64,000 nt of DNA from Desulfuromonas sp. (GTDB taxonomy: Bacteria; Desulfobacterota; Desulfuromonadia; Desulfuromonadales; Geothermobacteraceae): the NCBI GenBank assembly GCA_002868905.1, contig PKUA01000076.1, positions 34,299 to 98,298 on the forward strand. Direction: 5' to 3'. Under the pieces are notes generated by a model. That model was not told the DNA's origin. It did not search any database and saw nothing but the letters and a program-made list of their open reading frames with translations. Numbering within the stretch: the first letter of the stretch is position 1; each line of letters begins with the position of its first letter. Of the stretch, positions 43,075-51,718 are shown piece by piece. The position numbers were made by a program, and so were the translations under genes.

Positions 43075-43584
43075 ATGCTCAGCGCGAAATTGCAGGACGC
43101 CTTGAATGAACAGATGAAAAACGAATTCTTCTCGGCCTACCTTTATATGGCCATGGCCGGATATTTCGAAGCGGAAGACCTCCCGGGTATCGCCTCATGG
43201 ATGCGGGTGCAGGCCCTGGAAGAAATGACCCACGGTGAAAAGTTTTTCAACTTCATAACCGAAGCGGCCGGCCGGACCGACTTCCGCGGTTTCGACTCCC
43301 CGCAGAACGATTTCGACTCCCCGCTTGGCGTCTTTCAGGTGAGCCTGGAGCACGAGAAATTCGTCACCGCCAGCATCAACAAGCTGATGGACCTCGCCAA
43401 GGATGAGGGGAACCACGCCGCACAGATTTTCCTGCAGTGGTTCGTCACCGAACAGGTCGAGGAAGAGGCGAGCTTCGGCCTGATCCTGCGCAAGTTGGAG
43501 CGGATCGGCGACGACGGCAACGGGCTGCTCCGCCTTGATGAAGAGCTTGGTGGACGAGGCTTCGTACCGCCGGCAGCCGAATAA
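43075..43584 (+). CDS. ftnA: Ferritin (non-haem)
   Basis: A 169-residue ferritin with ferroxidase ligands Glu17, Glu50 and His53 in place (NEQMKNEFFSAYLYMAMAGY, ALEEMTHGEKFF) and further ligands in FVTEQVEEEASFG. It oxidises and stores iron as a 24-mer. ATG 43075 has GGAGG 6 bases upstream; the frame back to 43012 lacks a site. Strong terminator downstream. Together with fbpABC it forms the window's iron economy. Confidence 0.94.
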   Translation: MLSAKLQDALNEQMKNEFFSAYLYMAMAGYFEAEDLPGIASWMRVQALEEMTHGEKFFNFITEAAGRTDFRGFDSPQNDFDSPLGVFQVSLEHEKFVTASINKLMDLAKDEGNHAAQIFLQWFVTEQVEEEASFGLILRKLERIGDDGNGLLRLDEELGGRGFVPPAAE

Positions 43585-43603
43585 CAACCCCTCTCATCCC
43601 TCG

Positions 43604-43636
43604 ACGGGGGCGCTCGCTTGGCGAGCGCCCCCGTTT
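43604..43636 (+). terminator. Rho-independent terminator of ferritin
   Basis: A perfect 14-bp stem (ACGGGGGCGCTCGC at 43604-43617 with its complement at 43621-43634), TTG loop and a short T tail, 19 bases after the stop. Confidence 0.9.
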
Positions 43637-43817
43637 CCATTCGTTGGAACTTCGGTTCTGCGACCGACATCGAGGCGGCTTGGCTATTCGATGAAGTCTA
43701 ATGTCCTTTGGAACCGCGTCCGGAGATTCACCCCCGGGCAGACCATAATCGGTTGACCAAGCTACTACGACCCGGTTTTCAACTGTCAAGCTTTGCCGCC
43801 GAAGCCATTCTGCAAAG

Positions 43818-43858
43818 AACACGGGGAGCCGGCCAGTAAGCCAACTCCCCGTGTTTTT
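43818..43858. terminator. Terminator after the MucR gene
   Basis: AACACGGGGAG (43818-43828) pairs with CTCCCCGTGTT (43845-43855); T5 follows on the plus strand and TTCTTTG on the minus strand. It probably ends the minus-strand mucR transcript. Confidence 0.8.
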
Positions 43859-43877
43859 CCATAACTCCCTTTGAAAA

Positions 43878-44306
43878 TTACTTCTTCTTGGCCCGCTTGG
43901 CCCGTGCCTTTGCCAATCCGGCCCCGAGATCTTTATCAATCGCCATCTGGCGACGGCTCTCCGAATAAGCCTTCGCGGCCAAAACGGTGCCGGCAGGAAT
44001 ATCGAATTTGTCCCTGTATTCCCGCGGTGTCATTTCATGGGCTGTCGAGAGATGCCGCTTCAACGTGGTAAAACCCTTACCGCAGACCATGCAGTAAATC
44101 TTGTTTTTTCCAAAAGCTTTCCGCTTGGAAACGACCGGTGCATCAGCATCCTCGGCAGTGGCAACTTCGACTGCTTCACCACTCTCCAGAGCGGTAAGAG
44201 CCGCATAGACCTCATTGATTTCCGCAACAAGGTCTTCTTTGGACATAGGCGTCATCGAAGCGTGAGAAGAAACGAGGTCGGTTGCAAGTTCCAGAAGTTT
44301 GGACAT
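43878..44306 (-). CDS. MucR/Ros family zinc-finger regulator
   Basis: A 142-residue protein: N-terminal oligomerisation helix (SKLLELATDLVSSHASMTPM), a spacer, and a prokaryotic C2H2 zinc finger (YCMVCGKGFTTLKRHLSTAH; Cys72, Cys75, His85, His90) followed by TPREYRDKFDIP and a basic tail. MucR/Ros proteins are H-NS-like silencers of A+T-rich DNA and control exopolysaccharide genes in alphaproteobacteria. The A+T-rich glycan island begins just upstream, which fits silencing (inference). ATG 44306 has AAAGGAG 6-7 bases upstream. Confidence 0.9.
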   Translation of the reverse strand: MSKLLELATDLVSSHASMTPMSKEDLVAEINEVYAALTALESGEAVEVATAEDADAPVVSKRKAFGKNKIYCMVCGKGFTTLKRHLSTAHEMTPREYRDKFDIPAGTVLAAKAYSESRRQMAIDKDLGAGLAKARAKRAKKK

Positions 44307-44339
44307 GGTCATCTCCTTTGTCAATAAGTTACGTACTCA

Positions 44340-44365
44340 AAATGCAATCTTCAAAACATGCATTT
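44340..44365. promoter_or_regulatory. Inverted repeat upstream of mucR
   Basis: AAATGCA (44340-44346) and TGCATTT (44359-44365) form an inverted repeat with a 12-base centre in the A+T-rich mucR 5' region. It could be an autoregulatory site; chance occurrence is possible. Confidence 0.3.
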
Positions 44366-44843
44366 AACCAACGGCTAGAAAATCATCCAAAGGACCTTAA
44401 GCAGTAATAAGTTAACCAGTCCAAAACAAATGTCAACACAAATTATCTGTATTTTTTCACATTTTAATCATAAACCTAAACAAAAACCAAAAATAATCAG
44501 AATAACTAACATGACTTATCTTACCGCTTCCATAATCAATTCAACGAATAATTTTCTAACTAAATCCGTCACTGCTGCCAGGGGAAATTGAACCCCAAAC
44601 CACCATGGACTTGAGCCCGGAAATGAAAGAAATGATTTTTTCAATGTTCGGAACTAAATCATATGAAATTCCCACATCCAGACATCACCCTCCTGAAATC
44701 TTTACATTTGAACAGGACCCGCTAACACCTGGTTCTTTGGCGGATAAATCGTTTGACAGGCCATGGAAGCTTCGGGCAAGAACAAGCGTGAACATCCTCA
44801 ACCAAAACTTTCACAGTATTTAAGAACAAATTGATCTGCAAAA
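44366..44843. other. A+T-rich intergenic region at the left edge of the glycan island
   Basis: Markedly A+T-rich, with no supported gene. A 72-codon frame (44605-44823, MDLSPEMKEMIFSMFGTKSY) was considered; it lacks a ribosome-binding site and a recognisable family and may be a degraded piece of island DNA. Confidence 0.45.
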
Positions 44844-44966
44844 ATGACTAAAGTCGCGTTGATATTCACGGTAAAAGGACCCACGAATGAAATATTGATG
44901 TTCGTCCACTATCATCTGAATTCCGGCCTGGATGAGATCATCCTTTTTTTTGACGACCCGATTTAG
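44844..44966 (+). pseudogene. Truncated copy of the GT92-like glycosyltransferase N-terminus
   Basis: A 40-codon frame ending in TAG. TNEILMFVHYHLNSGLDEII and LFFDDP correspond residue by residue to GNELAMFVNYHLNIGIDEII and LFFDDP of the intact protein at 46164. The copy breaks off right after the FDDP motif. It is a decayed paralogue or the scar of a recombination event. Confidence 0.75.
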
Positions 44967-44982
44967 CAATAGACTTGGCAAT
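44966..44982 (+). repeat. 17-base near-repeat, left copy
   Basis: GCAATAGACTTGGCAAT, matching GCAATAGATTTGGCAAT at 52768-52784 with one mismatch. The two copies flank the glycan/sulfotransferase cluster in the same orientation. It may be a boundary repeat; a chance match is not excluded. Confidence 0.35.
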
Positions 44983-45079
44983 GATTTGAGCAGGTCAACC
45001 TGTTGCAAGGACATACGGCAGCAACCTCAGATATCGATATTTAAATTTACAAAATTCCTCCCACTGCTCCTTCACTTCT

Positions 45080-46060
45080 GTGTATGATTTGTCTATGCGA
45101 AGACATCAGTGTGGAATATGTCACAACACGGTCGGCAACAAAAGTTACCGTGTCCGTGAAATGTTATTTGGCACCAGGGAAAATTTCGATTATTTCCAGT
45201 GTTCATCATGCCAATGCTTACAAATATCAACCCCTCCCGAGAACCTGGACGCTTACTATCCCGAAAACTATTATTCCTTCCACCGGGAAGTTCTCCCACA
45301 GCCGAGATCGTGGAAGCGCTATTTGAAGCGAAAGAGAACTCAATATTTCCTTGGTGATACAAGTTTGATTGGCAAAATCCTGACGGTGATACATGGTGAG
45401 CCGTTGCTTGACGCGTGGGCCAAAAACGCCCGACTTAGAATCGATAGTCACATTCTCGATGTCGGTTGCGGTAACGGGCACCTCCTCTCCAGACTCGCCA
45501 ATGAAGGGTTCACCCGCCTGACAGGGATTGACCCTTTTTTCACTCGGGAAGTAAACACTCCCTGTGGGTTTCAAACCCACAAGAGAACGATAGAGGAAGA
45601 ATCCGATTGCTTTGACTTTGTCATGCTTCACCACACGTTTGAACACGTCACCAACCCTGAAGCGACCCTCCGGGCCATTCACAAAGCTACCAAACCGGAT
45701 GGCAGGGTCTTGATTCGAATTCCGGTTATATCCTGGGCCTGGGAACATTATGGTGTTCACTGGGTCGGGATCGATGCCCCGCGCCATTTCTGGATACATT
45801 CTTTAAAGAGCATGGAATTGCTCTGCGAATCCTGTGGCTTTGCTGTCGAATCTATTCAATACGATTCAACCGGTTTTCAATTCTGGGGCAGTGAGCAATA
45901 CATGAAAAACATCCCGCTTGAGAACGAACTCTCAGCCTGGACCGGAAGATCACAAATAATTTTTTCAGAACGGCAGATGCAAACATGGGAACAGGCGGCC
46001 CAATCCCTCAACGAGGAAAAACGTGGTGATCAAGCCTGCTTTTTCCTGATCAAAAAGTGA
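45080..46060 (+). CDS. Class I SAM-dependent methyltransferase with zinc-binding N-terminus
   Basis: Up to 326 residues. The N-terminal ~60 residues have two Cys pairs (CGICHN, CSSCQCL), as in C-methyltransferase-like proteins of sugar pathways. The central Rossmann fold has HILDVGCGNGHLLSRLANEG (SAM motif I), TGIDPF and DFVMLHHTFEHVTNPEATL. APRHFWIHS is typical of methyltransferases in O-antigen clusters. The start is uncertain: GTG 45080 or ATG 45095, neither with a ribosome-binding site. It probably methylates a glycan or its precursor. Confidence 0.8.
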   Translation: MYDLSMRRHQCGICHNTVGNKSYRVREMLFGTRENFDYFQCSSCQCLQISTPPENLDAYYPENYYSFHREVLPQPRSWKRYLKRKRTQYFLGDTSLIGKILTVIHGEPLLDAWAKNARLRIDSHILDVGCGNGHLLSRLANEGFTRLTGIDPFFTREVNTPCGFQTHKRTIEEESDCFDFVMLHHTFEHVTNPEATLRAIHKATKPDGRVLIRIPVISWAWEHYGVHWVGIDAPRHFWIHSLKSMELLCESCGFAVESIQYDSTGFQFWGSEQYMKNIPLENELSAWTGRSQIIFSERQMQTWEQAAQSLNEEKRGDQACFFLIKK

Positions 46061-46163
46061 CTCGGGCAAAACATTGCAAAACAACTTGAAGATGAGCAAA
46101 AAGGACGAGATCAGCAAGGAACAAACTTCGTAAAATCAACCCCTTGACCTTAAGAGCCGCGCC

Positions 46164-47102
46164 ATGAAAAACCTGCCCAAATTTGCCATCATCTCCACGG
46201 TCAAGGCACCCGGAAACGAACTGGCAATGTTCGTCAATTACCACCTGAATATCGGAATCGACGAAATTATTTTATTTTTCGACGATCCGGACGATCCGTA
46301 CATCTCACAGTTTTCTGCCGACCCCAACGTTACCGGCATCCCCTGCACATCCGACTACTGGGAAGAGAGAGGGTTTGCCAGACCCGGTCGCATTGCCAAC
46401 AGGCAGATGGTCAATGTGAACCATGGGGCCACAATTGCAAGAAGCAAGGGCTGCAACTGGGCAATACACATTGACAGCGATGAGTTGATTTATCCGAACG
46501 ACCCGGAGTACTCCAGCCTGAAAGCGTATCCTGATTGGAGCGAAGCAGATGCGATCAAATTCAGTCTCAAGGAAGCGATCGTCGAGAGGTGCGATTACGA
46601 GCATATTTTTTTGCCACAACTGTTCAAACACCAGTGCGGTCGTCTCAAAATAGCCCTGGCTAGGCTGCTTGGATGTTCTCGGGCCATTATCGACCAAAAC
46701 TACTTCAGGGGGCACCTCGCGTCAAAAATGGCCATAAAGCTTAATGATAAGACAACGGAAATTGGTATTCATGGGCCCTCAAAACATTGCCCCGACCTAA
46801 AAACACACCTCTCGAAAACGTTGCTATTGCTTCATTATGACTGCATCGGCTTCAAAAACTGGTCGTCAAAATGGGGCATGAGAACAAAAAGTATCGGAGA
46901 AGGTCACGTCATGAGGAAGCATCGACTCGAACAATTCAATGATTTTATTCTTTCTCAAAAGCAAGGCGATGAAGCTCCCAGAGCTCTCTACGAAAGACTC
47001 CATGTTATTCCTCAGAGAGAAATCATTATTTTATCCTTGCTTGGCATGACCAAGCAGATCGTCATTCATGACAGTCTTTTTTCTTCGCGGAATGACGCCT
47101 GA
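46164..47102 (+). CDS. GT92/GT2-like glycosyltransferase
   Basis: A 312-residue protein with the 'glyco_tranf_2_4'/GT92 layout: FAIISTVKAPGNELAMFVNY, IDEIILFFDDPDDPY and the metal-binding NWAIHIDSDELIYP (DxD). Donor and acceptor unknown. A truncated paralogue precedes it at 44844. Its last 37 bases overlap, tail to tail, the convergent sulfotransferase gene at 47066, so both 3' ends are shared coding DNA. Confidence 0.8.
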   Translation: MKNLPKFAIISTVKAPGNELAMFVNYHLNIGIDEIILFFDDPDDPYISQFSADPNVTGIPCTSDYWEERGFARPGRIANRQMVNVNHGATIARSKGCNWAIHIDSDELIYPNDPEYSSLKAYPDWSEADAIKFSLKEAIVERCDYEHIFLPQLFKHQCGRLKIALARLLGCSRAIIDQNYFRGHLASKMAIKLNDKTTEIGIHGPSKHCPDLKTHLSKTLLLLHYDCIGFKNWSSKWGMRTKSIGEGHVMRKHRLEQFNDFILSQKQGDEAPRALYERLHVIPQREIIILSLLGMTKQIVIHDSLFSSRNDA

Positions 47103-48151
47103 GAATCGGAAGATGAAGCATGAGCCTCGCGCAAGAATCTCAGAACGTCTTCACTGTTCGGCGTGTCAAATCGATCTCCGTAGAAACCCTCCATGCCAAA
47201 GGCGCGCATAATTCTTGCGCAACTCCTCAAAGTTGCATTTTCAATCCCCGGCCGAAAACTCAAATTTTTCTGGCTGGAAAAAAATTGCCGCGACCTTTCC
47301 GTCATCCGACTTGGCACATCGACCACATTCAAAATCCGGTCATCAACAGGGACAACGTTCTCACCCAGAAATCGATTGATACGTAGCAACTCCTTGATCG
47401 GGTCCGCAAAAAGCTCCTCATACAAAACAACATGGAGAAGGTTCGGACCGAGAACCCTTAGCGGGACATAATGGACGACGCACCATATCATGACTTGCTT
47501 CTGAAAATAATCGTCTTCCAGAGACCTGATCATATCTGCAAATGGTTCAAGATGGTCTTTGACCAGAGCATCATCTGTCAGGAAATCCACGGGATTATTA
47601 ATCCAGTGTCCCATGGGCCGTTTCTGTTTTGACAAAGCAACAGCGATGGGATTTCTCAATATCAATATCTTTCTTACTTTGTCGAAATTCTTACTCATGT
47701 ATGGCAATAGCAAGTTGGCATAAACATCTTTTATGACTAATCCGCTATGAAATAATCTGTAATTCCGATAAGCATCGACTCTGCCATTAAACAGCTTCCC
47801 CTGAAACACATTGGCACAAAAATCACGGAAGTCCATCTCATCATGATCTGTCGGGACGTAATTGTGCAGAGGTGTCAATTTCAACGTATGGTTAAATTTG
47901 GGATGAAAGGGTTCAAACAACACCCTCCTTTTTCCATCAGACCCAAGAAGCTCCATCAACCAGGTTGTCCCACTCCGAGCTTCGCCAACCACCCAAACAG
48001 GGCTTTCATAGTTCCGCAGTAGAATATTCACCCAGGCCGTCAAAAAGGTCCAGGCTGACACGCAAGACCCGAAGATTCTGGTTATAAAGCGCCACAAATT
48101 TACCATCACCGTTTTCCGCCCCGAAGAGTCGGGCAAAGATCCGGATGACAT
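47066..48151 (-). CDS. Sulfotransferase family protein
   Basis: A 361-residue sulfotransferase. VVGEARSGTTWLMELLGSD is the 5'-phosphosulfate (PAPS) loop and KILILRNPIAVALSKQKRP the 3'-phosphate-binding strand. An N-terminal hydrophobic stretch (LWRFITRIFGSCVSAWTFLT) may anchor it to the membrane. The start at 48151 has only a weak AGGA upstream; Met16 is an alternative. It presumably sulfates a glycan made by this cluster. It is the only minus-strand gene of the island. Confidence 0.82.
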   Translation of the reverse strand: MSSGSLPDSSGRKTVMVNLWRFITRIFGSCVSAWTFLTAWVNILLRNYESPVWVVGEARSGTTWLMELLGSDGKRRVLFEPFHPKFNHTLKLTPLHNYVPTDHDEMDFRDFCANVFQGKLFNGRVDAYRNYRLFHSGLVIKDVYANLLLPYMSKNFDKVRKILILRNPIAVALSKQKRPMGHWINNPVDFLTDDALVKDHLEPFADMIRSLEDDYFQKQVMIWCVVHYVPLRVLGPNLLHVVLYEELFADPIKELLRINRFLGENVVPVDDRILNVVDVPSRMTERSRQFFSSQKNLSFRPGIENATLRSCARIMRAFGMEGFYGDRFDTPNSEDVLRFLREAHASSSDSQASFREEKRLS

Positions 48152-48406
48152 GCCATCACGTCATCCTATTGAGTACCAACAAAACCGAGATGCAGGGCAA
48201 CCGACTTCTGGACCAACCTTTTTTCCTTTTAAAGACTCCCCAGCCAGACGATCATTGACTACAACCATCTTAAGACATAAAAATGGCCTGAGGGAAATGA
48301 CTTTTCACTCTTACCCTGATTATTCATGATGATTATTGCGGCCAAACGTCGGGCCAAACAATAACCCCACCGGGAGCTGACACGATTTCCCGGGAAGGGA
48401 GCTACA
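48152..48406. other. Divergent intergenic region in the island
   Basis: About 255 A+T-rich bases between two divergent genes; it presumably carries both promoters. No repeat or small gene recognised. Confidence 0.35.
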
Positions 48407-49279
48407 ATGCAACCGGATGTGCTTTTTTGGTTTTATAAAGAGTTCACCTTTTGTCGTAAACGCCTGATCCATCTCCGCAAAAAGAATCCGGAAGTGAAAA
48501 TTTATGCCCTGTACGGAGGCCCGCTATCCAAGTCCTCCTTGGCCCGGTCTCAAATCGAGGAACTTGTCGATGATTTCTATGCCTATCCCGGGCCTCAAGC
48601 GCCTGAATGGAAGTGGCAATACGGTGACCACCTGATCGCCTCATGGCACCGGGAGAGGGGTCGGCACCTGCCCTGGGAGACCATTTTCGTAATGCAATGG
48701 GACATGCTTGTTCTGGATCGGCTTGACCAAATTTTCGTTGACTTAAAACCGGGCCAAATTTTATTGTCAGGATTTGATCGATTTGACGCCGTTTCTGATT
48801 GGTGGCCTTGGGCCAAACAGGTTGAAACCGTAGGCGAATTCAGACAATTGCTGCAGGAGGATTTCAACTTCCACGAGGAGTTGCTTGTCTGCCTTTTCAT
48901 TGTTGCATGCCTGCCAAGGGAGTTCCTGAATCGTTATGTTGCGACGGGTCCCCCCGTGAGGGGTTTCTTGGAATACAGGGTCCCGACCATGGCCAAACTG
49001 TTCGGAATTCCGTTCTGCAACAGCGAGAGCTTTCAACCATGGTGGGCCGCCAACCCCGCCACCCCCCAACCTCCATCCGACAGGTGGTGCTTGAATGCGG
49101 TCGGGAAAAACATTCCCCTCGCCGTAATTTTAGCAGAACTGGGGTTAACAAACGGTCGAAGGATTTTCCATCCTTACGAAAAAGCATTTCCGCCATGGTT
49201 AGAATCCTTCGGAAAATCCAAGCTGAGCTCCTGGCTATTCAAAGCTGCCGGGATTTCACATAAACAAAAAACGTCATAG
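48407..49279 (+). CDS. Hypothetical glycan-cluster protein, 290 residues
   Basis: No family was recognised with certainty. The N-terminus VLFWFYKEFTFCRKRLIHLR followed by VKIYALYGGPLS and the acidic MQWDMLVLDRL recalls a GT-A nucleotide-sugar domain in which WD replaces DxD. No signal peptide or membrane helix. GGGAG lies 6 bases before the ATG. It begins a run of four tightly spaced genes (gaps 3, 1 and 5 bases) ending at 52645, so it is almost certainly part of the glycan operon. A glycosyltransferase role is a guess. Confidence 0.65.
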   Translation: MQPDVLFWFYKEFTFCRKRLIHLRKKNPEVKIYALYGGPLSKSSLARSQIEELVDDFYAYPGPQAPEWKWQYGDHLIASWHRERGRHLPWETIFVMQWDMLVLDRLDQIFVDLKPGQILLSGFDRFDAVSDWWPWAKQVETVGEFRQLLQEDFNFHEELLVCLFIVACLPREFLNRYVATGPPVRGFLEYRVPTMAKLFGIPFCNSESFQPWWAANPATPQPPSDRWCLNAVGKNIPLAVILAELGLTNGRRIFHPYEKAFPPWLESFGKSKLSSWLFKAAGISHKQKTS

Positions 49280-49282
49280 CAT

Positions 49283-50767
49283 ATGAAGATTGCCATAGTT
49301 GTCAAAATACTTGATCATGAACGATTGCAGTGCATTCTTCTTCTCGAAAAGCAGATAAAAGAGGGACGACCATCCCCCCCCCCTATTACCGTTTTTTATT
49401 CATCAGCACTGACGGCTGCCATTCCCGACGCCAAAACCTTCTCCACAGTCCGCATCGCCACCGACTTCAGGTTCCTCGGACCAGAGGACAAGGCCCTTTC
49501 GCATGCCGTCCTGGAGGCTCTGAAAAACACCCATTTCGACCATGCCATCTTTATCGATGCGCCGGAGTTGGCCCACTATAGCGTGATGTGCAAAAGGATC
49601 GGGCGGGGGCTGCACAATACCAAGCTGACTGCTATCAACGACAATGCAGATTTTCGTTTCGAGGCCCTTGGCATTGCAGAGCACCTGACGCAGCTTACCC
49701 GCGTCGAAATGGCCAACACTTGCCAGCATGCTGATCTGACCCTGGACAAGAGCACCCTGGGCCAGGAGGAGTTCGCTTCGAACTTGATTCGGGAAACACC
49801 CGTTCCCAGCGTAAAACAGGAACCCCATTCTACAGATGGCACCAAGCCGCTTGTTTCTGTCTGCATCGTCCACCACAACCGCCATGAGTACCTTCCAGGC
49901 TTGCTGGAATGCTTTGAATCCCAAACTTATGACAATTTTGAAATCATCCTGGTCGATGATGGCAGTGACCGTGCGGACTCTATCGCCTACCTCAAGGCCC
50001 AGCAAAAAAAGTTCGACGAGAAAAACTGGCAGATCATAAAACAAGACAACAAATACCTGGGAGCGGCAAGAAATACTGCCGCCTCTGCCGCAAGAGGCAA
50101 ATACCTGGTTTTTTCCGATGACGACAATTATCCCCAAGACAATGAACTGGAGGCTTTCGTGTCGGCCATGGAGTTATCAGGGGCCGACATCGTAACGTGC
50201 GGTGCTAACCTTTTTTTCGGCAGTGAGATAACCAGTCGACCCACATTTCAGGAATTTTATGCGGTCCCTTACGGTGATCTTCCACAATCCGCTTTTTTTG
50301 AAAATGTCTTCGGAGATGCAAACTGCTGCGTCAGAGTATCCACCTACAAAACCCTCGGGGGCTTTACGGAAGACTATGGCATTGGCTATGAGGACTGGGA
50401 ATTTTTCCTGAAAGCTTCCATGCATGGTTATAAAATCCTCGTGATCCCGGAGATCCTCTTCTGGTATAGAATCCATCCGAGTTCCATGGTCAACGTCACC
50501 GATGCGACAAAAAACAGGCAGAGAGTGCTTCGTAACATATTTGACGTCAATGATTACCCGGCGGTCCTGCAAATGGCCAACAACGAATTCATCAAACTCA
50601 ACACGAGGAGCACTCCCCTGAACCTGCCCCTGCTTGGCGGACTCCTTCAATTCATCCAATCCCCATACAAATCACACCTGATAAAGCGATTTCTTTATTC
50701 AGCCCGGCATTTCGGAATCCGGCAAGCGCTAAAACGGCTGAATTATTACGGCAAAAGCAACCTTTAA
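49283..50767 (+). CDS. GT2 glycosyltransferase with extra N-terminal domain
   Basis: A 494-residue protein. The GT2 domain begins near residue 190 (LVSVCIVHHNRHEYLPGLLE) with LVDDGSD and the catalytic-metal stretch YLVFSDDDNYPQDNEL; GYEDWEFFLKASMHGYKI is the ED-containing acceptor motif. The first ~180 residues form a separate domain of unknown type (ICH/ITVF-like alternating pattern). It is the second gene of the island operon. Confidence 0.85.
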   Translation: MKIAIVVKILDHERLQCILLLEKQIKEGRPSPPPITVFYSSALTAAIPDAKTFSTVRIATDFRFLGPEDKALSHAVLEALKNTHFDHAIFIDAPELAHYSVMCKRIGRGLHNTKLTAINDNADFRFEALGIAEHLTQLTRVEMANTCQHADLTLDKSTLGQEEFASNLIRETPVPSVKQEPHSTDGTKPLVSVCIVHHNRHEYLPGLLECFESQTYDNFEIILVDDGSDRADSIAYLKAQQKKFDEKNWQIIKQDNKYLGAARNTAASAARGKYLVFSDDDNYPQDNELEAFVSAMELSGADIVTCGANLFFGSEITSRPTFQEFYAVPYGDLPQSAFFENVFGDANCCVRVSTYKTLGGFTEDYGIGYEDWEFFLKASMHGYKILVIPEILFWYRIHPSSMVNVTDATKNRQRVLRNIFDVNDYPAVLQMANNEFIKLNTRSTPLNLPLLGGLLQFIQSPYKSHLIKRFLYSARHFGIRQALKRLNYYGKSNL

Positions 50768-50768
50768 G

Positions 50769-51713
50769 ATGTCAATTCAAAGCAAGCAAATCAGACTTGC
50801 CTATTTGATTTTGGCCCACGAAAACCCCGGTCAACTCAAGAGACTGGTGTCCACCTTAAGCACCAGGGACACGGCTTTTTTCATCCATATCGATCGAAAA
50901 ACAGACATCAAAACATTCGACATCTTAACGGGGCCTGAAAATGTTGAATTGATTCAGGACCGTCACTATGTCAACTGGGGAGGTTTCAGCCTTGTCGAGG
51001 CAACACTTACCCTTTTGCAAAAAGCATTTTCGGATCCGCGGAAATTTGATCGCTTCCTTCTTTTAAGTGGCGCCGACTATCCGGTAAAAAGCAATTGTTA
51101 TATCAAACAGTTTTTTTTGGGAAATCACCATGAATATATAAGTTTGGCCCCCATGCCCATTCTCAGAGAAAATGAGAACAAAGCACTTGAAAGACTTGAA
51201 AAAATCCACATCGAGGCACTTTTCCATCCACAATCAAAGCCATTGACTGTTTTCCACAACCTGGCAACCTACTATGTGAATATAGCCTTGGACCTCCTCT
51301 ACAAAAGAAACTACCAGAAAAAGCTCAAAGGAATAAAACCGTATGCCGGACATCAATGGTGGGCCTTCAGCAGGGAGGCGGTCTCCTATATCTTTGATTT
51401 TCTTGAAAAGAACGTATCCTACCTCTCTTTTTTCAAATATTGCAAAGTGCCAGATGAGATATTTTTTCATACGATCATTGCCAACTCCAAATATGTAAAA
51501 CAGACCGCACCGAGTTTGACCTATGTCGACTGGAGAGGGCTCAACTACCATCCGGAGATCATCTCACAGGACCATTTTCTAACGATCAAGCAGCATGGAA
51601 ACTTATTCGACGATGCCGTCTACGGAAAGGGGGAGTTCCTTTTTGTCCGAAAAATCGACCCCGAGAACAAAGAGTTACTCGACAGAATCGACCGTGAATT
51701 GAGAAGGGTCTAG
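50769..51713 (+). CDS. Core-2/I-branching-type glycosyltransferase (GT14)
   Basis: A 314-residue protein resembling the beta-1,6-N-acetylglucosaminyltransferase family: AYLILAHENPGQLKRLVSTL, FFIHIDRKTD, WGGFSLVEATL and FLLLSGADYPVKS, then GHQWWAFSREAVSYIFDF and CKVPDEIFFHTIIANS. Bacterial GT14 proteins add sugars to surface polysaccharides. It starts 1 base after the upstream stop. Confidence 0.87.
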   Translation: MSIQSKQIRLAYLILAHENPGQLKRLVSTLSTRDTAFFIHIDRKTDIKTFDILTGPENVELIQDRHYVNWGGFSLVEATLTLLQKAFSDPRKFDRFLLLSGADYPVKSNCYIKQFFLGNHHEYISLAPMPILRENENKALERLEKIHIEALFHPQSKPLTVFHNLATYYVNIALDLLYKRNYQKKLKGIKPYAGHQWWAFSREAVSYIFDFLEKNVSYLSFFKYCKVPDEIFFHTIIANSKYVKQTAPSLTYVDWRGLNYHPEIISQDHFLTIKQHGNLFDDAVYGKGEFLFVRKIDPENKELLDRIDRELRRV

Positions 51714-51718
51714 AACAA

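Noticed and set aside
44605..44823. 72-codon frame in the A+T-rich island edge
   Set aside because: No ribosome-binding site, no family and low-complexity composition.
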